Below are positions 10,939 through 23,069 of a stretch of 64,000 bases of DNA, piece by piece. The notes beneath the pieces were generated by a model. It saw only the letters and a program-made list of their open reading frames with translations, ran no database searches and was not told the DNA's origin. The DNA lies in contig CM066988.1 of NCBI GenBank assembly GCA_033977485.1, forward strand, positions 54,249,649-54,313,648. Reading direction: 5' to 3'. A program made the translations under genes and the position numbers. Positions within the stretch are counted from its first letter, which is position 1. Each line of letters opens with the position of its first letter. The stretch is from Hydrangea macrophylla (Eukaryota > Streptophyta > Magnoliopsida > Cornales > Hydrangeaceae).

Positions 10939-13900
10939 CTCTATGGAGGATCAGATCTACCATATGTTCATATTTTATGACATTGTTCACAATCTGTGGA
11001 CCTCTTTGACTCAGATGTATGCCCATGAGTGCAATGACTCCCGTATCTTTAAGCTCGATCACGAGGTTGCCCATGCCTCTCAGCTTGCTTGGGGTTTTTC
11101 CGTTGCAGATTATTTTGGCTACCTTCAATCACGTTAGGAGGAATTGGCTCAATATGAGCCCCTTAGTGAATTTTCCACCGAGGCAGCCACCATTGCTCTT
11201 CGACACCTCAATTACCAGCATACATACCAGTTCCTGATGAGTTTGAAACCTGAGTTCGAATATCTTCGTACTCAGATTTTAAATACAAAACCTTTGCCAT
11301 CTTTATTTGAGACTTTTGCCACTCTTGATGGTAATTAATGAGCATCGTCGGCGCTTGATATCCCCTGCTTTACCCGAGCCGTCTCCCGTGTCAAACCAGA
11401 TGGCTCTTGCTGCCCCGTTTGGGCCTTTTACTCGTCCTCTTGGTTCTGATAATCGACCATTCTGCACTCATTGTGGTATTCTTGGTCATGTTAAGGACTG
11501 TTGCTTCAAGCTTCATCTTGAACTTCGGGAGAAGCTTCCTCGCAATAATGGAAAGGCCCCAGCTCGTACTACTGCAATTGTTCAAACAAGGCCTACTCCA
11601 GATCTTCTCCAGCTGTAGACTCAGATAGGTCAACTTCAGTCTCAATTGGGCTCATTACTTCAGCAAGGTTCCCAATCTGGCACTACTCCCACTGCTTCTA
11701 TGGCCTCAGGTACATCTTCTACTACACTCCATGTTGGGTCTAACAACTCCTCTTGGATTCTGGATTCCGGTACTAGTGATCATATAACTGGTGAGTTGTC
11801 TTTATTTTCATCTTCTCTGGTCCCCATCTCCCAATCTGTCCAGATTGCTGATTAGTCTACTATTTTTGTCAAAAGGGCGATATTTGTCTCTCTCTCCTAG
11901 TATCTCTTTATCTTCTGTTCTTCACGTCCCTACTTTTCCTTGAAATCTTCTCTTAGTTAATCGTCTTGCAAAATCTCTCAATAGTGCAGTTGTGTTCTTA
12001 CCTAATTGTTGTCTTTTGTAAGACCGGATTTTGAAGAAGATTTTTGGCAAGGGATATAAGAGGGATAGCCTCTACTATTTCAATGATCCACCTAGTGGGA
12101 GTTTACATTTGTCATCTTCGAGTCTTCAGGCATCAATTTTGCCAGATATCAGGCCGTCTAAGTCTTCTAGTTTTTCTTTTGAGTCAATAAAATTGTGGCA
12201 CGCCCGCTTGGGCCATGCTAACTTCAATTATCTTTGTCAACTTTTTCCATTATTAAATAAAGCCTGCCAGAAATTTAAATTCAGTTGTATGGTGTGTGAA
12301 TTATCTAAACATACTCGTTCTCATTCTATACATCGCATGCATCGTGTACCCTCTATGTTTGATATTATTCATACAGATGTATGTGGTCCTTCCCCTGTTA
12401 CTGCTATTTCGGGGTAGTGTTATTATGTTACATTCATTGATGACTATACTAGGTGTACATGGGTTTATTTGCTTAAAAAGAAATCTAAAGTTTTTCCCTG
12501 TTCTCTAATTTTTTGCAAATGATTAAAACTTAATTTAGGACAGTTGTCCGTCATTTGCGTTCTGATAATGGTCAGGACTGTGTAATTAATGAGTTTCAGG
12601 CTGAACTTAATAAACATGGTATTCTCCAGGAACTCACATGTCCTTATACTCCAGAGTAGAATAGTGTGGCGGAACGAAAGAATCACTCCATCATGTCTGT
12701 TGCTCGGTGTCTTCTTTGCAGGATGAATTTACCCAAATACTTCTAGCATTTAGCTGTTCTTACTGCCACCTTTCTCCTTAATCGAACTCCCAGTCCTGTC
12801 CTATAAGGCAAAGCTCCAGTGCAACTTCTTCAGCCCGACAAAACTCCCTTCTTTATTCTTCCCCGTGTATTTGGTTGTACCTGTTTTGTCCACAATCACA
12901 GTCCCACTCAGACCAAATTAGATAGTAAAGTTGTCTATTGCATCTTCCTAGGCTACTCACCTATGTCAAAAGGTTACCGGTGTCATAACCCAATCACTAG
13001 TCATATGTATCATTCTATGGATATTATGTTTCAGGAGGATACTCCATTTTTTTGCTGGTCCTCAGTCTGTTCCTGTTACTTCTCTTGCTACTTTATCTAA
13101 AGATATTAAATTGCTTCTACGTCCTGTTCCTCTGTTTGAACCATCTTCGGAGCCTTCCTCCTCTCTTCGTCCGGTCATTACCACCGTTTCTACTCAGGTG
13201 TATTCTTGCCGGCCTCCTGTTCAGACTCCACTTCCAAGGTCTTCCCCGAAAATCTGGTAATGCTCCTACTCCTTTACCTACTAGACATCCTACATGGCTT
13301 TGTCGTCCTCCTAACCGTTTATGGTTTCTCTGCTAGTACTAATCATCTTATTACTCAGTATGTGTCTTACCAGGGACTTTTCAGATTCCTATTGCTCCTT
13401 TCTTAGTCAATTAAATTCCACATCCATCCCTTAGTCTGTGATTGAGGCTCTTCAGGATCCACAGTGGGGGGGCTGCCCTGACTTTGAAAATGGATGCACT
13501 TTAGCATAACCGGACTTGGGAACTTGTGTCTTTACCCCCAGGTGAGAAAACTGTTGGGTGCAAGTGGGTCTTCATCATCAAATATCAGGCTGATGGTACT
13601 GTTGAGCGATATAAGGCCCGTCTAGTGGTTAAAGGCTTTACTCAGATTCCCGGTAAAGACATTAGTGCTACCTTTGATCCTGTACCAAAATTGACTTCAG
13701 TTATCCTTATTATCTCTTTGGTTGCCTCTTTTTCTAAGCCCTTGCACCAAATGGATGTCAAAAATGCTTTCCATAATGGGGATTTGGATAAAACTATCTA
13801 TATGGATCCTCCACCTGGTTTTTGCGCCAAGGGGGAGCATTCAGGGAAGGTATATATGTCGTCTTCAAAAATCTTTATATGGGCTTAAGCAATCTCCTCA

Positions 13901-14970
13901 AGCATGGTTTAACCGATTCAGTAATGCTATTTTATCTTTGGGTTTCACTCGGTGCCACTCTGATCATACTCATTTTACCCATCGTCGACCTGATGGACGC
14001 ATAGTTATTATATTGGTATATGTAGATGATATTATTATTACAGGGGATGATGTTCCCAGGTATTACTAAAGTCAAGAAGACCCTTAGCCAATCTTTCGAT
14101 GTTAAGGACTTGGGTCTCCTTCGATATTTTCTCAGGATAGAAGTTGCTCGCTATCGTCAGGGAATCTTACTGTCTCAACAAAAATGTACTTTGGATCTTT
14201 TTCAAGATACATGTATGATGGGGTGTTGTCCTGCCTCCACCCCCATGGATCCCAATCATAAGCTATCCATTGAGTCTGGAAAACTTCTTACTAATGCTTC
14301 AGTTTATCAGCGGCTTGTTGGCCGTCTTATCTAGCTATTTGGCCAACACTAGACCATACATTGCATTTGCTGTTAGTGTTGTGAGTCAATTTATGCATGT
14401 ACCTCGATCATCTCACCTAGATGCTGTTCATCATATTCTTCGATATCTCAAGACTTGTCCAAGTCTTGGATTATTTTACTCTGTAGGGATACAGTTTGGA
14501 GTGTCCTACTTCACAGATGCCGACTATGCTGGGTCTAAGAGTGATCGTCGGTCCACTTCTGGGTTCTGCACGTTTTGTGGCAATTATCTTATCTTGTGGA
14601 AAAGTAAGAAACAAGCTGTGGTTTCTCGTTCTTCCGCTGAGGCAGAGTATTGGGCGATGGCCCAGGGAATATGTGAGCTCCTATGGGTGCGTTCAATACA
14701 AAAAGAATTGGGTTTTCGAGTTAGTGTCTCTTCTGCCCTATTTTGTGATAACAAGTCTGCCCTTATGCCTGCCACTGACTCGGTCCTCCATGAACGTACA
14801 AAGCATATTAAAGTCGATGTTCACTTCATTAGAGAGAAAGTTTGATCTGGAATCATTGACCCAGAGTTTGTGCCTTCTACTAATCAAACTACTGATATGG
14901 TCACGAAGTCCATTGGCCCCTCACTCCTGAAGTCATCTTTGATCAAGCTAGGTCTGATTAATATCTTTAC
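10939..14970 (+). pseudogene. Copia gag-pol copy 2
   Basis: The same domains as in copy 1, in order: gag from 10939, zinc knuckle near 11465-11500, protease DSGTSDHITG near 11765, integrase HHCC and core 12190-12720, RT 13540-14330 with YVDDIIITGDD near 14020, and RNase H 14340-14845 (YFTDADYAGSKSDRRSTSGF, SRSSAEAEYWAMAQG). A TAG ends the gag frame at 11136, as at 5103. An extra G at about 13467 and an extra base near 14057 (TTCCC against TTC) shift the frame relative to copy 1. Confidence 0.87.
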
Positions 14971-14993
14971 TCTAGCTCCAGCTTGAGGAAGAG

Positions 14994-15190
14994 TGTTGGA
15001 ATATATTGATTATGGTCAAACCCAATCACTGGTTTTTAGGGTAGATTGATTATGATTTTATTTTGATTGATTGTAATCTATTTATTTCCTCCTTTATCCT
15101 TTTCTTTTTTGGTTTTACTAGTTTGTATATAAACATATACTCATGGGATGAATAATATATCAAAAATTATTCCTGCTATCTCTTTCTTCT
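14994..15190 (+). repeat. Copia 3' LTR, copy 2
   Basis: 197 bp, preceded by GAGGAAGAG (polypurine tract with one change from copy 1) and followed by the same CATATACATTCCTCAT flank as copy 1. Confidence 0.9.
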
Positions 15191-15375
15191 CATATACATT
15201 CCTCATTATAACCACCACTTTTGTCATAACAACCACTACTTTTATTCATAACCAACATCACGTTTCTCATAACAAGAACTACTTTCGTTTATAACCACTA
15301 TTTTTTGTGTGTAAGATTACCAATTTACCCTTATCTCCTTATATATACGTGTATGTGTGCGCACGGGCGCATTAA

Positions 15376-16452
15376 ATAAAATTATATATCCATTAACAAA
15401 TTTAGTCCTCATATCACATCATTTGTAATCCAAATTTAGTTACCAATTAAGGTCTTAGAGATAACAAAAAAATGAAAATAATTTGAAAATAAAAATTCCT
15501 TTAATTGTACCTAATTATTTTAAGAAATTGTAAAAATAGGCAAACTTAAAAAATCATTTAATTTTAAATATGAATTATAAAAGGAACATCAGATAGAAAG
15601 TACCCTACAAAAAAATGAAAATAATTCCCGAAAAAAACACTTTATCAGGCATTTTCGACATAAACTAATACCAAATGCGCGCCAAACAGTGTTTGAACAA
15701 TCTTATTTTTACATCAAAATTTCGCATATGTCGAGGTGACCTGGTGTTCAAAATCTCAGTCGCGCTGCATCCAAAAGTTCGAAAAGTACAAGCGTGTGTA
15801 TAAAACATCTAAATATCTTTGATTATTTAATACCTTTTTCTTATTTTATAAATAAAAAATAAAATTTTAAAAATAAAAAATAAAATTAAAAGTGGGTACA
15901 AGCCCCCTTTTTTCCGACCGACGAAAAGGGTATTGGGTAGGAGGAGGGAGGCATTCATTTGACTTCTTTCCTATATATATATATATATATATATATACAT
16001 AAGTATATAGATATACATATATACAGAGAGATAGATGGGAAAGAGGGAAAAAAAAATCAAAACAAAGAGTAACCGGTGACTCCATTTGTAGGTAATAATC
16101 AAATTAACAGTTTTAAGGGTCTAAGATTGAATTTGCTTGATGTAATAGTGATAAATAAGGGTTGGATGTCAACCCTTTCCAAAGAAAGAATAAAATAAGA
16201 CAATGATATTGATTGCAATATGGCAAATTGTGGGTTGTGGTTGACTTCCTACAATAACTAGTGAATGAACATACAAAGAGGGGAAGGGATAAGGCCTATA
16301 AAGTCAATGTCTAGGGACATGTAAAATCGCATCTTCAGAATTGGATGTGAAGAAGAATCTCACTACCTGTCAGAATTGCATCATTTAGTTACCTTCTATA
16401 AGCTCTCTCAGTCTCTCTCTCTCTCTCAATCAGAAACTTCTGCCTCTTTGAC
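15376..16452. other. Non-coding upstream region of the purine permease gene
   Basis: No gene is seen. The stretch is AT-rich, with A-rich tracts at 15840-15890, a (TA)n tract at 15972-15997 and, close to the gene, a CT-rich 5' leader (about 16400-16432). Confidence 0.5.
16297..16303 (+). promoter_or_regulatory. Possible TATA box of the purine permease gene
   Basis: TATAAAG lies about 155 bp before the ATG and is followed by a CT-rich leader, as in many plant promoters. This is a motif match only; the transcription start is not known. Confidence 0.35.
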
Positions 16453-19400
16453 ATGGGAGAAGCTCAAGAACTGCAACTTCAAAACATGGGTAAGTCAGTT
16501 TCTCAAACACTTTAACTAGATTAGTGTTAAAAACTAGAGAGAGATAACAGAATTTCAAATTTTTTTCCTCTCTGGTTTCAATTAATCATACATGAACTAG
16601 CAAATTACTTGCCAAAAAAAAAAATTACCTAGCAAAATAAAACATGATAAGAGTTTGATATATTCTCGCAAACAAAACTTGGATCGTACTGTACTTGATA
16701 AATTAACTAAGTGGTAAAGCATGTTATATATCAAACAAAACTTGGATCGTTCTTCATAAATGAACCGACTGGTAGAAATTTTGTCAAAGAGAAGCAAATC
16801 GAACGCTTTCATCAAAATTCTTGTATAACTAATCAAGAATGAAGTTTTCATTCAATTAATGTCATATCATGAAAATTAGTAACTGCATCCAATTCCCATT
16901 TTTTTCCAAAAAATAAAATAAAAAATATGCATTCAATTTCCAAAACAAAGCCCGATTGCTTGGAAAATTCCTATTTTTAAAACGAGATATTTAAGAACAA
17001 TATTGACTCAGGTGTATCTTTTAATTTTGTTTTTATTCCGTTCATTCCTTATTTTCTTTTCTTTTTTTCTTTTGTTTGCCTTTTTTTTTTTTTAACCTTT
17101 TGGTCTGGGATTTGTGGTGTTTGATGGGTAGACAATTAGTATAAACTTTGTTCTCCTTAGTTTGTTAGTTTGACGGCAGGTCTTCCAACTTACTAGTGCT
17201 AACATCGGTCGGTTTGAAGGCATGATTTCGACCGAAACTTCGATTTTGATAATTCATCAACTGAAACTGACCAACTCACAGTTGGTTGTGAACGGTTTCG
17301 GGGTATCGGTTTTTTCGGTTCGTTACGGTCGGGTCGGGGAAATAAGGTAAGAACACAAAATAAGTCCTACAAATCTTTTTTTGGAAAATAAGTCCTACAA
17401 ATATTTGACCCAAAAAAAAAAAAAAAGTTCCTAAAAATCAAATGTTCAAATGAACAAAAACTCTTTCACGAAAAATAATTCAGCACTCCACAGATCTGAG
17501 AGAGAGAGAGAGTATCTTGTGTTGGTGGCGGTTGATCTGTGGTGGTGGTGGTGGTGGTTGTTGATCATGGAGGCGGAGGGTTGAGTGGGCCAGGTGGCGG
17601 ATGATTTAGTGAGAGTTTGGTGATGAATGATGATGCAAGTTAGAATAGACAGACGGGAGACCTGGAGGAGAGAGAAACTGATGTATGTATCTACATGTTG
17701 GCATGTTGCCAACTCCTAGGAACTTCACTTTCACGTGGCTCCAAGCCTAAGCTAGCTCCCAAATGATTACCCCTGTATGTAGTATGTACTACCTGCTTTT
17801 ATTAAATTATATAGTATATATATATAGAGAGCATTTTTGCTCACTTAAAATTTGGTACACCAATGCTCACCCAAGTATCTCATTGGCCAATGCAGTGGGC
17901 CCAGGATTAAACAAATATTGGCCAATGCAGTGGGGCCCAGGATTAAACAATATTAAACAACATTTGTTTAATCCTGGGCCCACTGCATTGGCCAATGGGA
18001 TGCTTGGGTGAGCATTGATGTACCAAATTTTGGGTGAGCAAAAGTATTTTCTATATATATATATATATATGTATATTGTATGTTCTCCATATTTTTTGTC
18101 CAATAATGATACATTTATATCTCTAATTACACATTTAATCACATTTTATGCTTTAAATGTATCTACCCTCTACTGTTCAATTTTTTTATATTTTTTTGTG
18201 AACCACTTACATATCACATGATACATGCACTTAAAGACTTAAAGCGAGGATGTGGTTGGAGGGAATAGTTGGAAATGTGAGTTTATATTATTATTTTTTG
18301 CCAGTCAAGGACTTACTTTAACGTGGATTCATATTCAGCTCACACCATATATGAATATTCAGGGTCGGTCCCGAGGCAATTTGGCGAAGCAATCGCATGG
18401 GGCCTTGATTTTTTGCTTCAATTTTAGGCCTATTTTTTTTTCTAATTTCTTTCTAATTTTTATGAGACTTATCATTTTTAGGCATATTTTCTTCTAATTT
18501 TTTCTTAATTTCTATAAAGTTTATCATTTTTAGGCCTATATTCTTCTAATTTCTTCATAATTTAAATGAAACTTAATATAGAGGCCTCATTTTTTTAGCC
18601 CCTTTAAAAATTCGCTTGAGGCCTCGGACAATTTTTATCATCTTAAGGCCGGCATCTCAGGGTCTGCCCTGTGTATATTGTATATGGATTTTGTCGGTTT
18701 CGGTCGATTTCGGTCTAATGAAACGAGGAACTGCACACCAATCTGATGTTGGGATTTTATAAAAGCTGAAACTGAACACCAACTGACGAACCAAAACACG
18801 GACTATATCGGTTCGGTTCGGTCGATTTCGGTCAGCCAGTTGAATTTAGCTGTTTTTTTTTAACACCCGAGTACTATTTATAAATTACTATAAAATACCC
18901 ATCAAACACCTATATTATTTCCTTTTCCTTTTTTTTTTTTTTTGCACCTTTTGGTCTGGGATTTATGGTGTTTGATGGGTAGACAATTATAAATTTTGTT
19001 CTCCTTGGTTTGTTAGTTTGACTGCTGGTCTTCCAACTTACTCCCTCTTACTGTAACTATTTTATAAAGGGTTTTTTTTAGCAAAAAAAAATTATTTTAT
19101 AAAGGGTTTTGTTAATATGTGTCCTTATGATATATTTTAAGGTTTTAAAAATGGAAATAAAAAAAGATGCAAACATTGAAAATATTAAACCCCACACCGA
19201 CATCTGCCCTAAGGACACATGTTAACAAAATCCCTTTTATAAATTATTGCATATATAAACATTGTGTTGTGTAATTAATATTTTTTGTGGTTGACAAATG
19301 AGGTTATTTTTGCCAGTTCCAGAGACCAAAGAAGATCCCGAAAATGCAAATCTCGCCGCCCACCAATCAATTAGATCAGGTCGGCTTACACATTACAAGT

Positions 19401-20440
19401 GGTGGCTCAAAATGGCCGTCTATTCATTGTTCCTCCTCTCCGGCCAGTCAGCCGCCACAATCCTAGGGAGACTCTACTTCGACAAAGGCGGAAAGAGCAA
19501 ATGGATGGCCACATTGGTACAACCCGGAGGTTTCCCAATTCTCATTCCCTTCCTCATCTTCTCATCATCAACCAAAGGAACTCAAGATCCAAACAACCCC
19601 CACCACACAAATCCACCTTCTCCCATAATACTTATATCATTGTATCTATTTCTTGGTGTATTACTCGCAGCAGATTGTATGTTGTTTTCAATTGGGCTCC
19701 AATATCTTCCGGTATCTACATATTCTCTCATATGTGCTAGTCAACTCGGTTTCGTTGCTCTTTTCTCCTACTTCCTAAATTCTCAAAAGCTCACTCCTTT
19801 TATATTGAATTCTGTAGTCCTTCTCACTCTTTCCTCCACTCTTCTTGTTTTCACACCCGACTCATCGGATTTCACGAAAACCTCCAAAGGAAAATATGTT
19901 TTCGGATTTTTATGCACCGTCGGTGCCTCTGCCGGGTATGCGTTAATGCTCACTGTAACGCAGCTCGCCTTCCGGAAGATTCTAAAAAGTGAAAGTTTTA
20001 AGGTTGTTTTAGAGTTGATAATCTATCAAGCACTAGTTGCAACTTCTGTTATTGTGGTGGGACTTTTCGCTAGCGGAGAGTGGAAGAGCTTGAATGGAGA
20101 GATGATGAAGTTTGAACTTGGGAAATCATCCTATGTGATGACCTTACTGTGGACAGCCATTTGTTGGCAGGTTTTCTCTATCGGAGCCACGGGATTGATC
20201 TTTGAAATCTCCTCTCTATTTTCCAATGTGATTAGTACTCTTGGTTTGCCCATTGTTCCAGTTCTAGCAGTGTTCATTTTCCAAGACAAAATGAATGGAG
20301 TGAAGGTTGTGGCAATGTTGTTGGCGATTTGGGGTTTCGTTTCGTATATCTATCAGCATTATATTGATGATTTGCAGTCCAAGGAAGATAGGATATCTGT
20401 CAATCATGTTTCGGAAGCCACCCTCATTGAAAGAAGTTGA
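16453..20440 (+). CDS. Probable purine permease (PUP family), two exons
   Basis: PUP proteins are plasma-membrane or tonoplast importers of purines, cytokinins and related alkaloids in plants. Exon 1 is 16453-16489 (MGEAQELQLQNM, the usual PUP start), with donor GTAAGT at 16490. Exon 2 starts at 19317 after acceptor TTTTTGCCAG; the split codon makes Val and the frame runs to the TGA at 20440, giving 386 residues, normal for the family. The ATG at 19298 would lie in the intron and is not preferred. Exon 2 shows about ten hydrophobic spans, beginning WWLKMAVYSLFLLSGQSAA and LVQPGGFPILIPFLIF, then LQYLPVSTYSLICASQLGF, CTVGASAGYALMLTVTQLAF, and WQVFSIGATGLIFEISSLFS near the C-terminus. No stops or shifts are seen, so it looks intact. 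It is the only clearly functional host gene here. Substrate cannot be told from sequence. Confidence 0.9.
17097..17205. repeat. Intronic direct repeat, copy 1
   Basis: CTTTTGGTCTGGGATTTGTG and what follows, up to TCTTCCAACTTACT, recurs at 18945-19047 with few changes. Both copies follow a T-rich tract. Confidence 0.8.
17827..18051. mobile_element. Hairpin MITE in the intron
   Basis: The arms are near-perfect inverted repeats: AATGCTCACCCAAG with TGGCCAATGCAGTGGGCCCA on the left, and TGGGCCCACTGCATTGGCCA with CTTGGGTGAGCATT on the right. Ends are GAGAGCATTTTTGCTCA and TGAGCAAAAGTATTTTC. The left arm contains a duplicated block (ATTGGCCAATGCAGTGG, twice near 17882 and 17918). It sits between TATATA runs, so the target duplication cannot be read. 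Confidence 0.75.
18360..18671. mobile_element. Short hAT-like non-autonomous element
   Basis: Ends are CAGGGTCGGTCC and GGGTCTGCCCTG, imperfect inverted repeats of the hAT type. The flanks TGAATATT (18352-18359) and TGTATATT (18672-18679) match at 7 of 8 bases, the hAT duplication length. The interior repeats TTTTTAGGCCTAT-like units and has no coding sequence. Confidence 0.72.
18945..19047. repeat. Intronic direct repeat, copy 2
   Basis: Second copy of the repeat at 17097-17205. It starts CTTTTGGTCTGGGATTTATG and lacks a few bases near the middle. Confidence 0.8.
19104..19234. mobile_element. Mutator-type MITE with 9-bp target duplication
   Basis: The 131-bp element has inverted ends GGGTTTTGTTAATATGTGTC and GACACATGTTAACAAAATCC. 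The 9-bp direct repeat TTTTATAAA lies at 19095-19103 and 19235-19243. It ends about 80 bp before exon 2 of the permease. Confidence 0.82.
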
Positions 20441-21222
20441 TTGAAGAAGAACAAATGTGGATGAGACTTTGGAATCCTATACTGTTTTCCAATCTTTTCG
20501 AGTTTATTTGTTTCACCCACATGTACCGTGTTGATTTACTTTTAAATGGAGAGATTTAATTTCCTTCATTTTCAAGTGGATCTTGAGCTTGTAATTTAGT
20601 AAATATATCACCATGTTTCAGTTTTTGTTCATCTAATAATAAGCATAAATTGTTTTGGATGTGGGTTTAGAGAATGAAGGGTTAGGTTACCAAGAAGAAG
20701 CCCGTCTGGATTTAAGCTTATTTGGAGCCAACAATCACTTATTTAATTGGTATTATTGAGAGTTATGAATCTGTTTGTAGAAATTTTTTTTTACTGCATT
20801 TACAATATTCGAATCCATTTAAAAGTTGAAGATAACAGCTTATAAATAAGATGCAACAATTTGCTGCTTTTTTGAAACTCTATTAAAGAAAAAATCTCTA
20901 CTTCACAAAGCATTATCAAACAGACTAACCAAAATGTTAACTTAAAACCAGTGTACAAACTAAAAAACAAGATTTACAAACTCTTGTGTATTATCTTGAT
21001 GTCATTAAGAACAGGTCAACTAGTACACCAACATGTGTGGCAAGAGAAAAGGCCACTACCTATTTTATCCTACTTATTTGGAGTAATTACCAAATTAAGT
21101 TGCAGAATTAGTAGTAAGTAAATTAAGGTTCATGTACACCAAGAACTAGGTAGGGACGGTGAAGGTAGGGACGGCGAAACCAGTGACAGGCAGAGTGTTG
21201 AGAGAAGAGAACACATAATATG
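20441..21222. other. 3' UTR and spacer after the purine permease
   Basis: No gene is seen. AATAATAAGCATAAA near 20635 may serve as the poly(A) signal. The rest is AT-rich unique DNA. Confidence 0.4.
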
Positions 21223-21224
21223 TA

Positions 21225-21499
21225 CTTCTTTCGTCCTAGTTTATTTGTCCCTTTTGAAAAGTCAAATTTTTGAAGGGAACATCATAATTGCATCCCACAT
21301 ATAAAAAGATTAAAGCAAAATTTCAGAAGTGTCCTCTCTTATTTTTTTCTTTTGTACTTTTTGTTGGGCATTTTTAAAATTAAGAAGGGTAGTTAAGAAA
21401 AATATAATAAAAATAGTATTAAATACTCTTAGGGGATAATAATTTTGGGACATCCAAAAAAAAAAAAAAAAAAAGACACATAAAATAGGACAGAAGAAG
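21225..21499. mobile_element. Stowaway MITE 1
   Basis: Ends CTTCTTTCGTCCTAGTTTAT and TAAAATAGGACAGAAGAAG, flanked by TA (21223-21224, 21500-21501). The termini follow the CTCCCTCCGTCC Stowaway consensus. Confidence 0.85.
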
Positions 21500-21501
21500 T
21501 A

Positions 21502-21985
21502 TCATATAGTATGTCTGATGTAGATATAATAATAACATAGCATAACATCATATCACATCACAACGGTAAGCATTATTTCCTAGCTATCCCCAAATTAGTT
21601 AATGTAACAATAGGTCCATTATACATAAAGTCAATCATTACTGCTACCTAATATTTCAGTGCTTGCCTAATTTGTTACATCAAATCGACTAAAGAATGAG
21701 ATTGATTTGCAGGTAATGTGGTGTGTAGTGAAGGGGTGACTAATTGAGAACTGTAAACTAAACTATGAATTAAAGCTAATACAATAAACAGGGAAAGTAA
21801 AGATTATATTTTTTACTTTCCTATTGTTTTATGGTAGCTTAGATAAGCAAGGAAGACGGAAGGAAGAATGTCCTATTGTAACATGGGAAAAAGGGCGACA
21901 GGGAAAATATTAGTTACTCATTATTATTATTATCATTATTATTATTATTATTACCATAGGATATTAATACAAGAATGGTTTTAGA
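21502..21985. other. Non-coding spacer with an ATT microsatellite
   Basis: No gene is seen. A (ATT)n-rich tract lies at about 21920-21952. Confidence 0.5.
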
Positions 21986-21993
21986 TAAATAAA

Positions 21994-22350
21994 TGGGGAT
22001 GGTAATGGGGCGGGTTTTCCGGATTCTCCGTCCCGCATAGGTAGGGTATGGGGGAGGCTTAATATGGTTAGGGGCGGGTATTTGGGAGATTTTTAAAACC
22101 CAAGTCGGGCTCGGGTCAGGGTAGGGGGTAGGGTCAAAAAACCCAAACCCACCCCGATTATATTGAGAAATTACACTTATGTCCTTGTATTACCTAAAAT
22201 CTTGGGACTATAAATACTTCTTATAATGATTTAGCCTCATTTAGGGCACACCACAGTCACGCAGCCCACTGCTCACGCACAAACAGAGCCTCTGCCACTG
22301 GTGCTCCTCCTCTTCCGCCGCCGCTAGCGTGAGTCATTCCCCTCCTCCCT

Positions 22351-22398
<48 letters not shown>

Positions 22399-23025
22399 TT
22401 TAAGATATATATTTCTGACCCTCTCTATCTCTCTGTCATCCATAGACCACAGGACCACAGAACCCTAACTCGACTCCTCCTCTTCCACCGCCACCGCCCT
22501 CCTCCACCGTTGAAGCCAGCATCCCAAATCTGATAAATATTAGACTATCAAAATCCAAACCCTAACTTCCCCAAATATGTTCGTGTAGTGTGTGTGTTCA
22601 TGTTTGTGATTGTTTCACTGTGCGTGTGTATGAGTATCAGTGAGTGTTCCCCAAATCTGTTCATATATATATATATATACGTATGTATGTACAGATGACA
22701 GACCAACACTTATGAGTAACTGTGTGTGTTCCCCAAATCTATTCTGCGATTATGTGAATCAGCGATTGTCAACAATGGCAAGGCATGTCACTAGAATTTT
22801 GATATGCTATTCCTTCGCAATATATTTGGTTGGTGTTGTAAATTTAATTATGGTATATTGTAATTATATAGCCCATTTTTTTATGTATATTTTTGCACTA
22901 TTTCAGTCCCGCATAACTCCATTCGTTGCATCAATTTGTAGTGATTGACTGTGATTCATTTATATTTTTGTGGTTTACTACTTTACATTGGTTGTGATGT
23001 TGATACCTCAATTATTTTTGTTCTG

Positions 23026-23069
<44 letters not shown>

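Larger units (their letters stand above)
10939..15190 (+). mobile_element. Copia copy 2, 5'-truncated tandem duplicate
   Basis: Copy 2 begins inside gag at the position equal to 4906 of copy 1, immediately after the duplicated flank of copy 1, and runs to its own 3' LTR (14994-15190). It has no 5' LTR. It shares copy 1's stops and also its 3' flank, including the CATAT target site (15191-15195) and the following sequence to 15375. It therefore arose by local tandem duplication, not by a new insertion. It lacks the solo LTR at 8033, so that insertion came after the duplication. Confidence 0.9.
16490..19316 (+). other. 2.8-kb intron of the purine permease gene, rich in MITEs
   Basis: The intron has a GTAAGT donor and a TTTTTGCCAG acceptor. 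It contains a hairpin MITE (17827-18051), a second hairpin-like element (about 18105-18255), a hAT-like element (18360-18671), a Mutator-type MITE (19104-19234) and a direct repeat of about 110 bp (17097-17205 and 18945-19047). Confidence 0.75.

Noticed and set aside
19298..19316. ATG at 19298 as start of the purine permease
   Set aside because: The first six codons lie before a good splice acceptor, and the upstream exon at 16453 gives the family's usual N-terminus in phase.
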